DNA from: Nothophaeocryptopus gaeumannii
Taxonomy: Eukaryota; Ascomycota; Dothideomycetes; Mycosphaerellales; Mycosphaerellaceae
Assembly (NCBI GenBank): GCA_031771865.1
Contig: JASISA010000042.1
Coordinates: 737,501-801,500, forward strand
Reading direction: 5' to 3'
Length of the DNA stretch: 64,000 bases
Part shown: piece after piece, positions 61,697-64,000 of the stretch
Layout: each line of letters opens with the position of its first letter
How positions within the stretch are numbered: position 1 is the first letter of the stretch
Notes under the pieces: generated by a model
What the model saw: the letters and a program-made list of their open reading frames with translations, nothing else
What the model was told of the DNA's origin: nothing
Database searches by the model: none
Made by a program: the position numbers and the translations under genes

Positions 61697-64000
61697 ATGG
61701 CGTACAAGGCGGATGTGAAGACTACTTTCGAGCCCAGCCTGGTGATACAACCCATATACACTGGAGGAGCTGTGTCTCTTGGCCACGATGGTCGCATCCT
61801 TGCTTCCACACTCGGCGAAGAGGCACTGCTTACGGACCTGAACACTGGCGCACATTTGGCGCGCGTAGAGGGTGTAAGCGAAGTCTATCATCATCATGAA
61901 CACTGGACTGACATTGACAAAGTGATTAGGATGGCGAGCCACTCACGACCCTCACCCTCACAACCGACGCTTCATATCTGATAACATGTTCACGATCGCT
62001 ATCCATGCGCGTATACGTCTTGCAAGAATCTCATGACAATGATGGACTGGAAGCAAAACTAGTGCGAACACTGAAACCACACACCACGCCCGTTGTTGTA
62101 GTCGCGACCGACTCCACCGGCTCACTACTGGCCACTGGAGGAGCCGATGGCGTCGTCAAGGTTTGGGACATTCGAGCTGGATTCGTGACGCATACTTTCC
62201 ACGGACACAGTGGTGTCATCTCCGCCCTGCACTTCTTCGTCGTCGACGCAAACTTCGAGCAACAGAGTAGCAAGAGCAAGAAGAGGAAGAGTCGGCAGAT
62301 CAACGAAGAGGCTGAAGAGGCGCAGAACGATGCGACAGCCGGCTACAGACTGGCCTCTGGCGGCGAAGATGGAAGGGTAAGGATATGGGACCTGCACAAG
62401 AGAAAAGGGATCGCGACATTAGAGTCTCACGTCAGCGTTGTGCGAGCTCTAGACTACTCGTCAGAGCAAAAAGCGTTGCTTTCGGCCAGTAGAGACAAGA
62501 CGGCGATATTGTGGGATGCGCGGTTTTGGCAACAAGCGTCGACTGTGGCCGTGCTGGAGACCATTGAGACTGCTGGATTTGTCGAGAATGGTCGCTTTTT
62601 CTACACAGGTGGCGATTCAGCGCGACTGAGGATTTGGAGCACAGAAAATGGACGGGAAGTGACTGAGGAGCAGGAGGAGGGTAGCGAGATCGAAGCGATC
62701 GTGGACGTCCAGCAATCCGCCAACGGCTCGATTTTGCTAACGATACACGCTGATCAGACGCTCGTGGTGCGATCCCTTACTAACTTGTCAAAATTGTCCT
62801 CACCTTCACAACAAATCCCGCCGCTACCTGTGATACGGCGCATAAGCGGGACACACGACGAAGTCATCGATCTTGCATACATCGGCCGGGAACGTAACCT
62901 TCTTGCTCTTGCCACCAATTTTGAAGATATTCGAATAGTCTCGCTTGACACAGATCGTACCGGCACGACTTCGCCATACTTCGGCGCGGACGTTGCTTTA
63001 TTGAAGGGCCATTCTGACATCATCATCACAATTGACACCGACTGGTCTGGCTGTTGGTTAGCGACTGGAGCGAAAGACAATACAGCGAAGCTTTGGCGCT
63101 TGGACCCCGAGAACGAATCGTACGAATGTCATGCGACTTTCACGGGGCACGCAGAAAGTATCGGAGCTGTTTCATTGCCGAACGCTGCACCACCAGTGGG
63201 GTCCAAAGAGTACGAGGCGCCACCCGACCACCCGCCGAAGTTCCTCATCACGGGCAGTCAAGATAAGACCGTCAAGCGATGGGATATCAGCGCACAGAAT
63301 GGCAAAGGCCCTCGCGCGGCTTACACCCGGAAAGCGCATGACAAGGACATCAACGCGATTGAAACCTCATACTCGACCACAAGTCCTCTTTTCGCATCTG
63401 CATCTCAGGATCGGACAGTCAAGATCTGGGATGTCCTCTCCGGAGAGGCGATTGGCGTGCTGAGAGGCCACAAGCGCGGCGTGTGGACCGTTGCCTTCTC
63501 ACCTCCAAGCATGCCAGCGCTGACAACTGGCGAGGGCGGAAGCGCCAGCAGCGAAAAGGGAATGGTTGTCACTGGAAGTGGAGACAAGACAGTCAAGATC
63601 TGGAGCTTGACTGACTACAGCTGTTTGCGCACTTTTGAAGGCCACGCAAACAGTGTACTCAAGGTCATCTGGCTACCTCCGCCGGCGAAAGGAGGTAAAG
63701 ACAATCGAAGCGTACAGGTCGCCAGTGCGGCTGGTGATGGCCTGGTCAAAGTCTGGGATGCGCAGGAAAGTGAGTGCGCAGCCACGCTAGACAATCACAT
63801 CGACAGAGTATGGGCTCTAGCAGTAAAGCCCGCGCCTGCCTCGACGAGTGAGCAGCGAAAAGCAGGATCCTCAGAGCATGCAGAAAATGAAGATGAGAGC
63901 GAAGAGCAAGAATCCAGGCTAGAGCTCGTTTCCGGCTCTGCTGATAGCACACTCACTTTCTGGACCGATACGACTTCTGCCACTGCGCTCGCAGCAACGA
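61697..64000 (+). CDS. UTP13: U3 snoRNP WD40 protein UTP13 (TBL3), 3' end beyond the window
   Basis: Exons 61697-61873 and 61930 to the window edge (56-bp intron, GTAAGC..ATTAG) are open to the last base. Reads MAYKADVKTTFEPSLVIQPI then GGAVSLGHDGRILAST, and after splicing DGEPLTTLTLTTDASYLITC. Successive WD repeats: LLATGGADGVVKVWDIRAG, LASGGEDGRVRIWDLHKRK, LLSASRDKTAILWD, LATGAKDNTAKLWRLDPE, LITGSQDKTVKRWDISAQ, FASASQDRTVKIWDVLSGE, VVTGSGDKTVKIWSLTDYS and VASAAGDGLVKVWDAQE, with a linker of acidic/Ser residues. The tandem 7+7-propeller layout matches UTP13, part of the small-subunit processome required for 18S rRNA maturation. The C-terminal UTP13-specific domain lies outside. Confidence 0.85.

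Overview
The window is nuclear DNA of a filamentous ascomycete (Pezizomycotina). The coding style and gene set suggest Dothideomycetes, but that rank is a guess. Supporting observations: genes are densely packed on both strands; introns are short (about 45-120 bp) with GTRNGT donors and CTAAC/CTRAY-like branch sites; and the core genes are typical fungal orthologues (CCT2, Ste24, proteasome beta-4/PRE1, URA6, UTP13, AVT-type vacuolar transporter, GT34 glycosyltransferase, Gpr1/Fun34/YaaH acetate transporter). No tRNA, rRNA, CRISPR or bacterial-style operon was seen.

Layout. 0-3 kb: a C2H2 zinc-finger gene with a broken 5' side, and a tandem pair of tiny Gly/Tyr/Ser-rich paralogues, the second with a scrambled 5' extension. 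3-4.3 kb: an M20 metallopeptidase. 4.3-6.5 kb: AT-rich DNA with two copies of a ~130-bp repeat and a decayed tyrosine-recombinase-like fragment. 6.5-10.3 kb: a WW + PhoD-like phosphatase giant. 11.7-15.7 kb: a 5'-truncated rhodopsin-type membrane protein and two neighbouring minus-strand genes sharing an undescribed repeated module. 16.5-25.5 kb: CCT2, a small mitochondrial-type membrane protein, a membrane-anchored phosphoesterase, an RNase H-fold protein and a GT34 glycosyltransferase. 25.5-28.7 kb: a gene desert holding the wreck of a NACHT/NLR gene. 28.8-36.2 kb: Ste24 and a secreted GH32 fructosidase (divergent), an unlisted three-exon small secreted cysteine protein, a lysine-rich nuclear-type gene with lesions, and mitochondrial ribosomal protein bL34. 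36.6-41 kb: lineage-specific genes, one with several frame breaks. 41-47.6 kb: a mitochondrial protein, a small membrane protein, URA6, an AVT-type transporter and a hypothetical gene. 47.7-56 kb: an accessory tract mixing intact genes (7-TM-like protein, EthD-like protein, acetate transporter) with four relics carrying in-frame stops or truncations. 56-64 kb: a Gln-rich protein, a TEX30-like hydrolase, a BTB-like protein, PRE1 and the 5' part of UTP13, which runs off the window.

The genes do not form one pathway. Housekeeping genes alternate with short accessory stretches where reading frames are broken by point stops, 1-nt shifts or small duplications. Some stops are of the C-to-T/G-to-A kind expected from repeat-induced point mutation or simple decay. 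The most original observations are the repeated D-x-I-F module shared by two adjacent genes, the unannotated small secreted cysteine-containing protein, the NLR relic, and the cluster of stop-interrupted genes near 48-51.5 kb.
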